Shown in pieces: positions 1 to 8,452 of a DNA stretch of 64,000 nt. The translations under genes were made by a program, and so were the position numbers. Below the pieces are notes generated by a model. It was not told the DNA's origin. It saw nothing but the letters and a program-made list of their open reading frames with translations, and searched no databases. The first letter of the stretch is position 1, and each line of letters begins with the position of its first letter. This DNA comes from Rhodocyclaceae bacterium (lineage in GTDB: Bacteria > Pseudomonadota > Gammaproteobacteria > Burkholderiales > Rhodocyclaceae): contig JADJAS010000005.1 of assembly GCA_016704145.1 (NCBI GenBank), forward strand, positions 62,001 through 126,000, read 5' to 3'.

Positions 1-1
1 T

Positions 2-445
2 CTGGAGGTGCTCAACAAGCCGGCGGATGGTGCCGAGAAGAGTGGCGGCAGCGCGACCAGCGCCGGGTTCGGCGGCACCCACGGCGGCCAATATGGCGGC
101 GACTGGGGCCGCGCGGCGACCATGGACCTGATCAAGAGCCGCATCAGGATCAAGTCGCTCAATTTCATGCGCGGCCGCACCTTTCTCAGCAAGTTCCTGA
201 TCATCGACGAGGCGCAGAACCTCACCCCCAAGCAGATGAAGACGCTGATCACGCGCGCCGGACCTGGCACCAAGGTGGTCTGCCTGGGCAATATCGCGCA
301 GATCGACACCCCCTATCTGACCGAGGGCAGTTCGGGCATCACGTATGTGGTCGACCGATTCAAGGGCTGGCCGCACTCGGGCCACATCACCCTACAACGC
401 GGCGAACGATCGCGTCTGGCCGAGCACGCCGCCGAAGTGTTGTAG
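2..445 (+). CDS. PhoH-like ATPase, C-terminal part (5' end outside window)
   Basis: The reading frame is open at the left edge, so only the last ~147 residues are present. The Walker-B-like segment FLIIDEAQNLTP, then KQMKTLITRAGPG, VVCLGNIAQID and the end segment HITLQRGERSRLA are typical of the C-terminal half of PhoH-family P-loop ATPases, especially the long PIN-PhoH fusion type. The Walker A motif would lie upstream and cannot be seen. The family is cytoplasmic and linked to RNA metabolism or phosphate starvation; the exact role is not settled. The gene is convergent with the next minus-strand gene, with 12 bases between the stops. Confidence 0.85.
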   Translation: MEVLNKPADGAEKSGGSATSAGFGGTHGGQYGGDWGRAATMDLIKSRIRIKSLNFMRGRTFLSKFLIIDEAQNLTPKQMKTLITRAGPGTKVVCLGNIAQIDTPYLTEGSSGITYVVDRFKGWPHSGHITLQRGERSRLAEHAAEVL

Positions 446-457
446 CGGCAGCGACAA

Positions 458-703
458 CTAGCGCTTCGGCTTGCGCCCCGGCGCCGCGGGCGGAACATAG
501 CCCGAGACCCGGCAAAGGATCTCCTCGACGGACTTGCCATCCTGGAAGCGCGTTACGCTACAGCAGGAGATTTGGCCGCTTGCCGATAGATCGGACAGCG
601 AGTGACGCACCTTGGCCAGGCCGAGCCCAAGCGCCATGGCGATCTCGGCGTCGCGTACCTGGCCGTGCTTCTTGATGTGCTCGAGAATGGGCGAACTGTT
701 CAC
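458..703 (-). CDS. Small winged-helix DNA-binding-like protein
   Basis: An 81-residue protein. Residues ~3-60 (SPILEHIKKHGQVRDAEIA, then LGLGLAKVRHSLSDLSASG and a CSVTRF beta-wing) read like a compact winged helix-turn-helix of the ArsR/MarR-like fold. The C-terminal ~20 residues are basic and proline-rich (PPAAPGRKPKR). The GTG start at 703 is chosen because it begins where the fold begins; the frame extends upstream, but that part is an antisense reading of infA. It lies 4 bases downstream of infA on the same strand, so it is probably co-transcribed. Target and ligand are unknown. Confidence 0.6.
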   Translation of the reverse strand: MNSSPILEHIKKHGQVRDAEIAMALGLGLAKVRHSLSDLSASGQISCCSVTRFQDGKSVEEILCRVSGYVPPAAPGRKPKR

Positions 704-707
704 GGCT

Positions 708-968
708 TCAACGCCGCCGGCGCGGGGCGGCGGTAACGGGGGGGCGGCCCTCGATGTGACGGAAGGTGATACGCCCCTTGCCGAGGTCGTAGGGTGACAT
801 TTCGAGGGCAACGCGGTCTCCCGCGAGGATGCGGATGTGATGCTTGCGCATCTTGCCCGCGCTGTAGGCCACCAGATCGTGGCCATTGTCCAGCGTGACG
901 CGATAGCGCGAATCGGGCAGCACTTCCATTACCACCCCGCTCAACTCGAGAAGTTCTTCCTTGGCCAC
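708..968 (-). CDS. infA: Translation initiation factor IF-1, extended form
   Basis: 86 residues starting from a GTG (AKEELLELSG). The S1/OB-fold is complete: GVVMEVLPDSRYRV, NGHDLVAYSAGKMRKH, ILAGDRVALEMSPYDL and KGRITFRH. IF-1 binds the 30S A site during initiation. The usual bacterial protein has 72 residues; this one carries ~14 extra C-terminal residues ending in an arginine run, like the second infA paralogue of many betaproteobacteria, which sits apart from the ribosomal-protein operon. Here it lies beside a csp gene, so a cold or stress role is plausible (inference). A factor-independent terminator separates it from the upstream csp gene. Confidence 0.93.
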   Translation of the reverse strand: MAKEELLELSGVVMEVLPDSRYRVTLDNGHDLVAYSAGKMRKHHIRILAGDRVALEMSPYDLGKGRITFRHIEGRPPVTAAPRRRR

Positions 969-990
969 ACGCGCTCCCGAAAGGGTTATC

Positions 991-1020
991 AAAACAACAA
1001 AGCCCGGCTTGCGCCGGGCT
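991..1020 (-). terminator. Rho-independent terminator after the csp gene
   Basis: A perfect 8-bp inverted repeat (AGCCCGGC / GCCGGGCT, four-base loop) at 1001-1020. On the minus strand it is followed by TTGTTGTTTT. It lies between the stop of the cold-shock gene and the GTG of infA, so it should end csp transcripts; infA may then depend on read-through or its own promoter. Confidence 0.8.
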
Positions 1021-1053
1021 CGTCACGGCGACAGCGTGGCCATGCCGGACCGC

Positions 1054-1257
1054 CTATTCCGGGCGAATGTTCGACGCCTGCTTGCCCTTCGGGCCGCTCG
1101 TCACGTCGAAACTGACGCGCTGACCTTCCGCGAGGGTCTTGAAGCCTTGTCCCTGAATCGCGGAGAAGTGAGCGAAGAGATCGTCACCACCGCCATCGGG
1201 CGTGATGAAACCGAAACCCTTGGAATCGTTGAACCACTTGACTGTACCAATTGCCAT
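1054..1257 (-). CDS. CspA-family cold-shock protein
   Basis: 67 residues beginning MAIGTVKWFND. RNP1 (KGFGFI) and RNP2 (DLFAHFSAI) single-strand nucleic-acid binding motifs are present, and the length matches CspA-type proteins of one five-stranded OB-fold. It is expected to act as an RNA chaperone. The ATG is chosen because all homologues begin there; the frame is open upstream. The leader is long and holds a G/C hairpin followed by seven T residues about 25 bases before the start codon, which may matter for regulation. Confidence 0.93.
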   Translation of the reverse strand: MAIGTVKWFNDSKGFGFITPDGGGDDLFAHFSAIQGQGFKTLAEGQRVSFDVTSGPKGKQASNIRPE

Positions 1258-1282
1258 GTCTTGAATATCCATGAAAGAAACG

Positions 1283-1303
1283 AAAAAAAGGGGGCTGCCC
1301 CTG
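1283..1303 (-). promoter_or_regulatory. Terminator-like hairpin in the csp leader
   Basis: On the minus strand the leader reads GGGG-CAG-CCCC, then C and seven T residues, ending about 25 bases before the csp ATG. This has the form of a small intrinsic terminator placed before the coding region. CspA-type leaders are known to be long and temperature-responsive; attenuation here is inference. The stem is only 4-5 bp, so it may be weak. Confidence 0.35.
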
Positions 1304-1516
1304 GTGGGACGAACATCAAGACAGCGGGATGATGAAGGGAAATTCCGCAGAAACGCGGATAAAGAACCAAACAGCAACGGCACTACTTGAGGATCGCGGC
1401 CGCTACTATGGGCCAAGCGAACCACAATTGCAAGCGCTTATTTTTCCATTGTACTTTCCGGCGCCACGCCGAGGGGTTCTGCCTTGCCGAAAACACTGTC
1501 CCGGTGCTGTAATCCT

Positions 1517-1540
1517 GGCGTGCCGCCACGGCTGACTTTC
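1517..1540 (+). repeat. Dispersed 24-bp motif, reference copy
   Basis: Taken as the reference: GGCGTGCCGCCACG followed by GCTGACTTTC. It lies in the csp-pldA intergenic region, 15 bases before the pldA ATG. At least ten further copies with 20-23 matches of 24 occur in the window on both strands. Confidence 0.75.
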
Positions 1541-1555
1541 AGTCCATTCCCGATC

Positions 1556-2656
1556 ATGACCGCCTCCCGCTTCCCCATCGCTTCTCGAATAGCCGGAACC
1601 GCCTTCACCACATGTCTGGCCGGCCTATCGGCCCTGGCCGGCGCCAGTGAATGCGCGTCCATCGACGACGATACCCTGCGTCTGCGCTGCTACGACCGGC
1701 AGTTCCGGCCGGCGCCGAATCCGGCTAGTACCACAACCGGCACGCCCGGCGCGGCCACGCCAGCGGCCTCGCCGACCAACCGGAACCAGGGAGCGGACAG
1801 GGAAACGCTGCTGGCGACGCGCTCCGGACTGCAAGCCAACAAGGGGCGCAGCTTGGCCGAGACCTGGGACCTCGACCCCGCCGACGCCCGCGGCACCTTC
1901 GAGATCAAGGCCTACAAGCCGATGCACCTCCTGGTCGGCACCCATACCGACCATGTCAATCGCCAACCGGTCTCCGCCCAGCACGACAACTCGGTGGACT
2001 CGCCGCTATCGGTGAAACCCACCGAAGTGCAGTTCCAGATTAGTTTCAAGTCGAAAGTCTGGGATGATCTGTTCGATGGCCGCGCCAATCTCTGGTTCGG
2101 TTATACGCAAAGCTCGCGCTGGCAGGTCTACAACCGTCAGGTGTCGCGCCCGTTCCGCGAGACCAACTACGAACCCGAGGCGATCTTGGCATTCCGCACG
2201 CCGTACGGCATCGGCGATTGGCGCGGACAACTGACCAGCATCAGCCTCAATCACCAGTCGAACGGCCGCGAACGCCCGTTGTCGCGCAGTTGGAACCGCG
2301 TGATCGCGCAGACGGGGCTGGAGACCGACGACGCCACTCTGCTGATCCGCCCCTGGTGGCGACTGCCCGAAAGCGACAAGGAAGACGACAATCCCCACAT
2401 CGAGGATTACGTCGGCCGGGGCGAACTCATCTACGCACGGCGTTTCGGCGGCCACGTGGTATCGCTGCAGGGCCGGCATTCATTGCGCGGCGGCGACAAG
2501 TCGCGCGGCTCGGTGCGCGTGGACTGGTCGATTCCCATGTCCGGCTTTCTCAAGGCGCATCTGTCGCTGTTCTCGGGCTACGGCGAGAGCCTGATCGACT
2601 ACAACCACCGCCAGACCATGGTCGGCGCCGGCATTTCGCTCGTGGAATGGCGCTAA
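1556..2656 (+). CDS. pldA: Outer-membrane phospholipase A1 (OMPLA)
   Basis: 366 residues with an N-terminal signal-like segment (cleavage near LAGLSALAGASEC) and a Cys/Pro-rich linker before the beta-barrel. The active-site block NHQSNGRERPLSRSWNR keeps the His, Ser and Asn with exactly the spacing of E. coli OMPLA (H142, S144, N156). The FGYTQSSRWQVYN strand and the C-terminal barrel strand ending VEWR also fit the family. It hydrolyses phospholipids in a calcium-dependent dimer in the outer membrane. The ATG at 1556 is preferred because it opens the signal peptide. It is transcribed alone and ends at a convergent hairpin region shared with dnaB. Confidence 0.9.
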   Translation: MTASRFPIASRIAGTAFTTCLAGLSALAGASECASIDDDTLRLRCYDRQFRPAPNPASTTTGTPGAATPAASPTNRNQGADRETLLATRSGLQANKGRSLAETWDLDPADARGTFEIKAYKPMHLLVGTHTDHVNRQPVSAQHDNSVDSPLSVKPTEVQFQISFKSKVWDDLFDGRANLWFGYTQSSRWQVYNRQVSRPFRETNYEPEAILAFRTPYGIGDWRGQLTSISLNHQSNGRERPLSRSWNRVIAQTGLETDDATLLIRPWWRLPESDKEDDNPHIEDYVGRGELIYARRFGGHVVSLQGRHSLRGGDKSRGSVRVDWSIPMSGFLKAHLSLFSGYGESLIDYNHRQTMVGAGISLVEWR

Positions 2657-2666
2657 CGGGGACGCG

Positions 2667-2699
2667 GACGGCGCTTCGCCGTCACTGACTTTCGTCAGT
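2667..2699. terminator. Convergent terminator hairpins between pldA and dnaB
   Basis: Two adjacent perfect inverted repeats: GACGGCG-CTT-CGCCGTC (2667-2683) and ACTGAC-TTTC-GTCAGT (2684-2699). The second overlaps the dnaB stop codon. They sit exactly between two convergent genes, so a bidirectional terminator is likely, although neither arm is followed by a strong T run. Confidence 0.5.
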
Positions 2700-4092
2700 A
2701 GCTGCCCGGTTGGGCGAAATTCATGAACTTGGTGTATTCGCCGAGGAAAGTCAGCTTCACCGTGCCGGTCGGGCCGTTGCGGTGCTTGCCGATGATGACC
2801 TCGGCAACGCCCTTTTCCGGCGTGTCCTGCTTGTAATACTCCTCACGGTACATCATCAGGATGATGTCGGCGTCCTGCTCGATGGCGCCCGACTCGCGCA
2901 GGTCGCTCATCAGGGGGCGTTTGTCGTTGCGTTCCTCGACCTTGCGCGAGAGCTGCGACAACGCGATCACCGGCACCTCCAGCTCCTTGGCCAGCGCCTT
3001 GATCGAGCGCGAGATCTCGGAGATTTCCGTGGCGCGGTTCTCGTTGTCCTTGGTCGACGTCATCAGCTGGATGTAGTCGATGACGATCAGGCCAAGCTTG
3101 CCGCACAGCCGGTGCAGGCGCCGGGCGCGCGCCCGCAGGTCGGAGGCATTGATGGCGCCGGTTTCGTCGATGTGGATGGGCGCTTCGTGCAGCTTGCCGA
3201 GCGCCACGGTCATCTTGTCCCAGTCGTCGTCGGAGAGCCTGCCGGTGCGCGTCTTGTGCTGGTCGAGGCGGCCGATCGACGACAACATGCGGGTGGCGAT
3301 CTGCGGTCCGGACATTTCCAGGCTGAAAATGGCTACCGGCAGGCGTAGCTCGACGCCGACATGCTCGGCGATGTTGAGCGCGAAAGCGGTCTTGCCCATC
3401 GATGGCCGGCCGGCGACGACGATCATGTCGCCCGGCTGCAAACCCGAGGTCATGGCGTCCAGATCGGTGAAACCGGTGGGCACGCCGGTGATGTCCGAGG
3501 GATTCTCGCGGTCGTAGAGCTGCTGGATCTTATCCACCACCTTGCCCAGCAGCGGCGTGATGGCCGCGAAGCCCTGTACCGACTTGGCGCCGGCCTCGGC
3601 GATCTCGAACACCTTGCGCTCGGCTTCGTCCAGCAAATGCTTGGCGTCGCGTCCGGCGGGATTGAGCGCGCTGGCGGCGATCTCGTCGCCAACGGTGACC
3701 AGCTTGCGCAGCACCGCCCGCTCGTGCACGATCTCCGCGTAACGCCGAATATTGGCCGCCGACGGCGTGGCGTTGGCAATTTCGCCGAGATAGGCGATGC
3801 CGCCGGTCTGATCCACCTCGTTGCTCTTCTCGATCGACTCATAAACCGTCACCACGTCGGCCGGCTTGGCCATTTCCACCAGCTTGCGGATGTGGGCGAA
3901 AATGCGCCGGTGATCGTCACGATAAAAGTCGCCCTCGGCGACGATGTCGGCGATGCGGTCCCAGGCGACGTTGTCGAGCAGCAGGCCGCCGATCAGCGAC
4001 TGTTCGGCTTCGATGGAATGCGGCGGCAGCTTGAGCGCCGCCACCTGCGGGTCGCCAGCGGGGCTGGGGTTGATCGAACGGACCTGGGCCAT
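2695..4092 (-). CDS. dnaB: Replicative DNA helicase DnaB
   Basis: 465 residues, the usual length. The N-terminal helicase-loader-binding domain (PHSIEAEQSLIGGLLLD at ~20) is followed by the RecA-like motor: Walker A GRPSMGKTAFALN, motif SLEMSGPQ, Walker B LIVIDYIQLM, and the arginine-containing ALSQLSRKVEER and GKHRNGPTG elements. It is the ring helicase of the replisome. The ATG at 4092 is chosen because AGGAGG lies at proper spacing before it; another ATG two codons upstream touches the Shine-Dalgarno sequence. The usual neighbours rplI and rpsR are absent. Confidence 0.97.
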   Translation of the reverse strand: MAQVRSINPSPAGDPQVAALKLPPHSIEAEQSLIGGLLLDNVAWDRIADIVAEGDFYRDDHRRIFAHIRKLVEMAKPADVVTVYESIEKSNEVDQTGGIAYLGEIANATPSAANIRRYAEIVHERAVLRKLVTVGDEIAASALNPAGRDAKHLLDEAERKVFEIAEAGAKSVQGFAAITPLLGKVVDKIQQLYDRENPSDITGVPTGFTDLDAMTSGLQPGDMIVVAGRPSMGKTAFALNIAEHVGVELRLPVAIFSLEMSGPQIATRMLSSIGRLDQHKTRTGRLSDDDWDKMTVALGKLHEAPIHIDETGAINASDLRARARRLHRLCGKLGLIVIDYIQLMTSTKDNENRATEISEISRSIKALAKELEVPVIALSQLSRKVEERNDKRPLMSDLRESGAIEQDADIILMMYREEYYKQDTPEKGVAEVIIGKHRNGPTGTVKLTFLGEYTKFMNFAQPGSY

Positions 4093-4308
4093 GGGCATTC
4101 CTCCTCGGAGATCTCGCGGCAGTCTACCCATGGCCGCCCTCATTGACGATAGAACAAGCTGTGGATAGTGCGTGGATAAGATGTGAACAAGACCGGAATT
4201 GACGGCATAGTCCCGATTGCCAACCGGGCGCGTCGCTGGCACCATCCCGCGTTAACCTCATCTTCGGATGCCATCTGACCTTTTCGGACCTTCTTGGACC
4301 CATTCATC

Positions 4309-5490
4309 ATGCAATCGAGCACCTTGCGCAACGTCCTCCTGGCCCACCTCGGCATCGGGCTCGCCCTCGGCCTGGCCCTGCCTTTCCTCGTCAATCCGTT
4401 CGTGCTCTGGCAACCCGGCACGTATGCGGGCTTCTCGCTGGCCGCCGCCGTCGCCGGCGCCGCCATCGGCCTGCTCAATTACTGGATCGTCCATCGCCTG
4501 CTGGCCGCGCCCCTGCAAGCCGTCGCCACGGCCGCGACGGCGCTCGGCAATGGCGACCTGACCCGCCGTTGCGACATCCAGGGTGACGACAGCCTCGGCG
4601 CCATCGCCCAGGCCATCAACCAGATGGCCGGCACCCTGCGCAAGCTGATCGACGATCTCGGTACCTTGGGCAATGATGTCGATAGTGACAGCCGTACGAT
4701 CCAGCATGCCTTCGGCGACGTGCGCGAACGCTTTGCGTCCCAGCAGGCGGAAACCGGTCGCATCGTCGGCATCCTCGAGGACATGCGCGGCAAGGGCGAG
4801 GAAGTGGTCGCCACCGCCAGCCAGGTTACGGATTCGACCCAGCGCGCCGTCGAAGTGGCGCGCAACGGCACTTCAGTGGTCGATGAAACCATCCGCGGCA
4901 TGGGCGTCATCGAGCGAACGGTGTCGCGCGCCTCCGATGAAGTTTTCCAGCTCGGCCAGCGCTCCGACGAGATCGGCGCCATCATCGAGGTGATCCGCGG
5001 CATCGCCGAGCAGACCAATCTGCTTGCCCTTAATGCCGCCATCGAGGCGGCGCGCGCCGGGGAGCAGGGTCGCGGATTCGCCGTGGTCGCCGACGAAGTG
5101 CGCAAATTGGCGGAAAAAACGGGCGGCGCCACCGAGGAAATCAGCCAGGTGATCAGCGGTATCCAGGCGCAAGTGAAACAGACCGTTGTCACGATGGGCG
5201 AAAGCCGCGAAAACGTGCAACTCGGCGTCACGCGCGCCGAACAGGCCGGGCGTTCGCTGGCGGAGATGCTGGCAAGCGTCCAGGGCATCTCGGCGCTGAT
5301 GGCGCGCATCGCCACGCTGGCCGATGAGCAGCAGACGCTGATCGGCGACATCGCCGGTCGCGCCACCGGCATGGCCGTCAGCATCGACACGACCCTGGAA
5401 CAGGCGATCGCCGGCGACCAATCCTGCCTCGACCTGACCACCCGTTCGTCATCCTTGCAGGATCGCATCGGTCGCTTCCGCGTCGCATGA
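4309..5490 (+). CDS. Methyl-accepting chemotaxis protein without a large periplasmic sensor
   Basis: 393 residues. Two hydrophobic helices (about 10-28 and 40-60) are separated by only ~12 residues, then comes a HAMP domain (LAAPLQAVATAATAL to INQMAGTLRKL) and a long coiled-coil signalling domain. The hairpin tip EIGAIIEVIRGIAEQTNLLALNAAIEA is shown by its core IAEQTNLLALNAAIEA, the CheA/CheW contact site. With almost no periplasmic loop it may sense through the membrane or in the cytoplasm (inference). Its stop overlaps the nth start by 4 bases (ATGA). Confidence 0.9.
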   Translation: MQSSTLRNVLLAHLGIGLALGLALPFLVNPFVLWQPGTYAGFSLAAAVAGAAIGLLNYWIVHRLLAAPLQAVATAATALGNGDLTRRCDIQGDDSLGAIAQAINQMAGTLRKLIDDLGTLGNDVDSDSRTIQHAFGDVRERFASQQAETGRIVGILEDMRGKGEEVVATASQVTDSTQRAVEVARNGTSVVDETIRGMGVIERTVSRASDEVFQLGQRSDEIGAIIEVIRGIAEQTNLLALNAAIEAARAGEQGRGFAVVADEVRKLAEKTGGATEEISQVISGIQAQVKQTVVTMGESRENVQLGVTRAEQAGRSLAEMLASVQGISALMARIATLADEQQTLIGDIAGRATGMAVSIDTTLEQAIAGDQSCLDLTTRSSSLQDRIGRFRVA

Positions 5491-6125
5491 ACTCGGCCAA
5501 GCGCGCCGAGTTGTTCGCCCGCTTGGCCGCGGCCGACCCCGAGCCGGCCACGGAACTGAGCTACGCCACGCCCTACCAGTTGCTGGTGGCGGTGATTCTC
5601 TCCGCGCAAGCGACCGACAAAGGCGTCAATAGGGCTACCGGCCCCTTGTTTAAGGAAGCACCGACGCCCGAAGCCATGGTCGCCCTCGGCGAGGAAAAGC
5701 TTGCCGCCCACATCCAGAGCATCGGCCTGTACCGGACCAAGGCCATGAATGTCATGGGCATGACACGGCTGCTGCTGGAACGGCACGGCGGCGAAGTGCC
5801 CGGCGAGCGCACCGCGCTGGAAACGCTGCCTGGCGTCGGCCGCAAGACCGCCAACATCATCCTCAATGTCGTCTTCGGCGAACCGACCATCGCGGTCGAC
5901 ACCCACATTTTCCGCCTCGCCAACCGTACCGGGCTGGCGCCCGGCAAGAACGTCGAGGCCGTCGAGGCCAAGCTGCTCAAAGTCGTGCCGGATCAGTTTC
6001 GCCGACACGCCCACCACTGGCTGATCCTGCACGGCCGCCATGTCTGCAAGGCCCGCAAGCCCCAATGCTGGCGCTGCCTCATCACCGACCTGTGCGACTG
6101 CAAGGACAAGACGCCACCGCCATGA
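5487..6125 (+). CDS. nth: Endonuclease III
   Basis: 212 residues, family length. The helix-hairpin-helix LPGVGRKTANII with its catalytic Lys, the catalytic Asp in VDTHIFRLANR, and the 4Fe-4S ligands in C-x6-C-x2-C-x5-C (CKARKPQCWRCLITDLC) are all present. It removes oxidised pyrimidines and cleaves at abasic sites in base-excision repair. Translation is probably coupled to the preceding chemotaxis gene by the ATGA overlap. Confidence 0.97.
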   Translation: MNSAKRAELFARLAAADPEPATELSYATPYQLLVAVILSAQATDKGVNRATGPLFKEAPTPEAMVALGEEKLAAHIQSIGLYRTKAMNVMGMTRLLLERHGGEVPGERTALETLPGVGRKTANIILNVVFGEPTIAVDTHIFRLANRTGLAPGKNVEAVEAKLLKVVPDQFRRHAHHWLILHGRHVCKARKPQCWRCLITDLCDCKDKTPPP

Positions 6126-6134
6126 GGGACCACG

Positions 6135-6560
6135 ATGTTCACGCCTAGCCGCGACGAGGTGCGTCGCTTTCTCGCCGAGGCCTGGCGGAAGCGGGTTGCC
6201 GGCCTGCCGGCGACGCCGCTGGAAACCATGGCCGCCGACGTCGCCGAACTGCATCCCGAGTACCACGCGCTGCTGGCCTCGGGCGAGCAGGCGCTCGCCC
6301 GGGAATGGACGCCGGAGCAAGGCGAGGCCAACCCCTTCCTGCACCTCTCGCTGCATCTCGCCATCGCGGAGCAGTTGTCGATCGACCAGCCGCCGGGCAT
6401 CCGGGCGATCTGCGAGCAATTGACCCGTCGTCACGGCGACCGTCACGCGGCGCTGCACGACATCCTCGACTGTCTGGGCGAAACGGTCTGGCGTGCCAAT
6501 CGCGATAACGCGCCGCCCGACGGTACCGCCTATCTCGACTGTCTCAAGCGCACGTTGTAG
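6135..6560 (+). CDS. DUF1841 family protein
   Basis: 141 residues matching DUF1841 over its length: MFTPSRDEVRRFLAEAW at the start, HPEYHALL, WTPEQGEANPFLHLSLHLAI, EQLSIDQPPGIR, and HAALHDILDCLGETVW near the end. The family is a small cytoplasmic protein of beta- and gammaproteobacteria that often follows nth, as it does here (9-base gap). No biochemical function is established. Its conserved His and acidic residues might bind a metal, but that is speculation. Confidence 0.9.
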   Translation: MFTPSRDEVRRFLAEAWRKRVAGLPATPLETMAADVAELHPEYHALLASGEQALAREWTPEQGEANPFLHLSLHLAIAEQLSIDQPPGIRAICEQLTRRHGDRHAALHDILDCLGETVWRANRDNAPPDGTAYLDCLKRTL

Positions 6561-6569
6561 CCACTTATC

Positions 6570-6593
6570 GGCGTGCCGCGACGGCTGACTTTC
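6570..6593 (+). repeat. Dispersed 24-bp motif, copy (23/24)
   Basis: One mismatch to the reference copy (C to G at the eleventh base). It lies between the DUF1841 stop and the converging pulE-like stop, touching the latter. Confidence 0.7.
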
Positions 6594-8409
6594 ACGCGCC
6601 GTGAACGGGTGGCGCGACCTTCAGTACTTCCTCGATGGTTGTGAGGCCCGCCGCGACTTTTTTTGCACCGGAGATCCGCAGCGGCTTCATGCCCTCGCGC
6701 GTCGCCTGTTCGCGCAGACGCGCCAGGTCGGTCTGGCCGGTCACCAGTTTCCGCAACTCGGGTGACATCAGCATGATCTCGTAGAGTCCCATGCGGCCCT
6801 GATAACCGGTCATCCGGCAGTCGAGACAGCCGACCGGCAGATAGAGGTTCTGCGGCTTGCCGGACTTCCACGGTGCGACCAGCACATTCCACGCCTCCTC
6901 GTCTTCCACCCGCAAGCCGCCCGCCTTCTTGCATTTCGGGCAGAGCGTGCGCACCAGGCGTTGCGCCATCACCCCGAGCAGCGTCGATTGCAGCAGATAG
7001 GCCGGTACGCCGAGATCGAGCAGGCGCGTCACCGCCGTCGGCGCGTCGTTGGTGTGGAGGGTCGACAGCACCAGATGGCCGGTCAGTGCCGCCTGAATGG
7101 CCATCTCCGCCGTCTCGAGATCGCGAATTTCGCCAACCATGATGATGTCGGGGTCCTGCCGCATCAGGGCGCGGATCCCCGACGCGAAGTTCATGCCGAT
7201 GTCGGCCACCATCTGCACCTGATTGAACGTCGACTCGATCATCTCGATCGGGTCCTCGAGCGTGCAGACATTGACGTCCGGCGTCGCCAGTTCCTTGAGC
7301 GTCGAATAGAGCGTCGTCGTCTTGCCCGAGCCGGTCGGTCCCGTGACCAGGATGATGCCGTTGGGCTGGGCGGTCATCCGTCGCCAGCGCGTGGTGTCCT
7401 CGTCGGTGAAGCCGAGGTCCGCAAAGTCGCGCACCAGCACTTCCGGATCGAAAATGCGCATCACCAGCTTTTCGCCGAACGCCGTTGGCAGCGTGGACAA
7501 GCGCAACTCGACTTCTTGTCCGGACGGCATGCGTGTCTTGATGCGCCCGTCCTGCGGCCGGCGCTTCTCGACGACATCCATGCGACCGAGGATCTTGATG
7601 CGGCTGGTCATGGCGTTGAGCACCGGCATCGGGATCTGGTAAACCTGATGCAGCACGCCGTCGATACGGAAGCGGACGACGCCCATGTCGCGACGCGGCT
7701 CGACATGAATGTCGGACGCACGCTGTTCGAACGCATACTGCCAGAGCCAGTCGACAATCAGGACGACGTGCTGGTCATTGGCATCGAGGCTGCCCTTGGT
7801 CTTGCCCAACTCGACCAGTTGCTCGAAGTTTGAAATGCCGGAGGTCGTCACGTCGCCGCGGCCGAGCGCGCCCTTGACCGACTTGGCCAGGTTGTAGAAC
7901 TCCACCTGGTAGCGCGCGATATCGTCGGGATTGGCGATCACCCGCCGGATGCGCTTGCGCAGGATGGGTTCCAGCTCCACCTCCCAGGCGCGCTGGAACG
8001 GCTCGGCGGTGGCCACCACCACCTCTTGCGGTCTCACCTCGACCGGCAGAATGCGAAAGCGCGTGGCATAGGCGTTCGACATCACCTCGGTGACGGCGGC
8101 GAAGTTGATCTTGAGCGGATCAATGTGGAAGTAATCGAGGCCGCTCCAGCGCGCCAGCCATTCGGTCAGCGTATCCAGGTCGAGCATGCGATGCGGCTCG
8201 GCGAGCGTTTTCCAGCGCTGCTCGGCGATCACCGCCAGCGGATGGATATCGCCGCGGAAATAGCGTCGCTCGCGCTTGAATTTCTCGGCGATGTCGACTT
8301 CCACCAGTCCGTCGGCCAGCAGGCCATCCACCACTTCGGCCAAGGCCAGTCGGCGATCCTGCGCAATCGCGTTTTCGGCTTTGCTCATAGTTCCGTCGCT
8401 CATGGCCAT
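6592..8409 (-). CDS. GspE/PulE/PilB-type secretion ATPase
   Basis: 605 residues. An N-terminal MshEN-like region is followed by the motor: GASDIHVEP-like ERASDIHVEPRR, Walker A GPTGSGKTTTLYS, Asp box TLEDPIEM, Walker B DPDIIMVGEIRD, His box TGHLVLSTLHTNDA, and a four-cysteine zinc element (CPKCKK ... CLDC). Such ATPases power type II secretion or type IV pilus assembly. No secretin, pseudopilin or inner-membrane platform gene lies nearby, so this is an orphan and its partner machine is unknown. Two in-frame ATGs (8409, 8403) compete; neither has a clear Shine-Dalgarno sequence. Confidence 0.9.
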   Translation of the reverse strand: MAMSDGTMSKAENAIAQDRRLALAEVVDGLLADGLVEVDIAEKFKRERRYFRGDIHPLAVIAEQRWKTLAEPHRMLDLDTLTEWLARWSGLDYFHIDPLKINFAAVTEVMSNAYATRFRILPVEVRPQEVVVATAEPFQRAWEVELEPILRKRIRRVIANPDDIARYQVEFYNLAKSVKGALGRGDVTTSGISNFEQLVELGKTKGSLDANDQHVVLIVDWLWQYAFEQRASDIHVEPRRDMGVVRFRIDGVLHQVYQIPMPVLNAMTSRIKILGRMDVVEKRRPQDGRIKTRMPSGQEVELRLSTLPTAFGEKLVMRIFDPEVLVRDFADLGFTDEDTTRWRRMTAQPNGIILVTGPTGSGKTTTLYSTLKELATPDVNVCTLEDPIEMIESTFNQVQMVADIGMNFASGIRALMRQDPDIIMVGEIRDLETAEMAIQAALTGHLVLSTLHTNDAPTAVTRLLDLGVPAYLLQSTLLGVMAQRLVRTLCPKCKKAGGLRVEDEEAWNVLVAPWKSGKPQNLYLPVGCLDCRMTGYQGRMGLYEIMLMSPELRKLVTGQTDLARLREQATREGMKPLRISGAKKVAAGLTTIEEVLKVAPPVHGA

Positions 8410-8452
8410 CCCAGTGGATAGATTCTAACCCCGTCGGCCGCGGGGGCCATGA

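Noticed and set aside
2747..2755. AAAGTCAGC in dnaB and in ompR (32144) as motif copies
   Set aside because: Only the 9-mer core fits; the remaining bases do not. In dnaB it encodes the ordinary VKLTF. I count them for the core but not as full copies.
6592..8409. Complete type II secretion or pilus cluster around the PulE-like ATPase
   Set aside because: Neighbours are nth/DUF1841 and the catabolic operon; no pseudopilin, secretin or platform gene is present.
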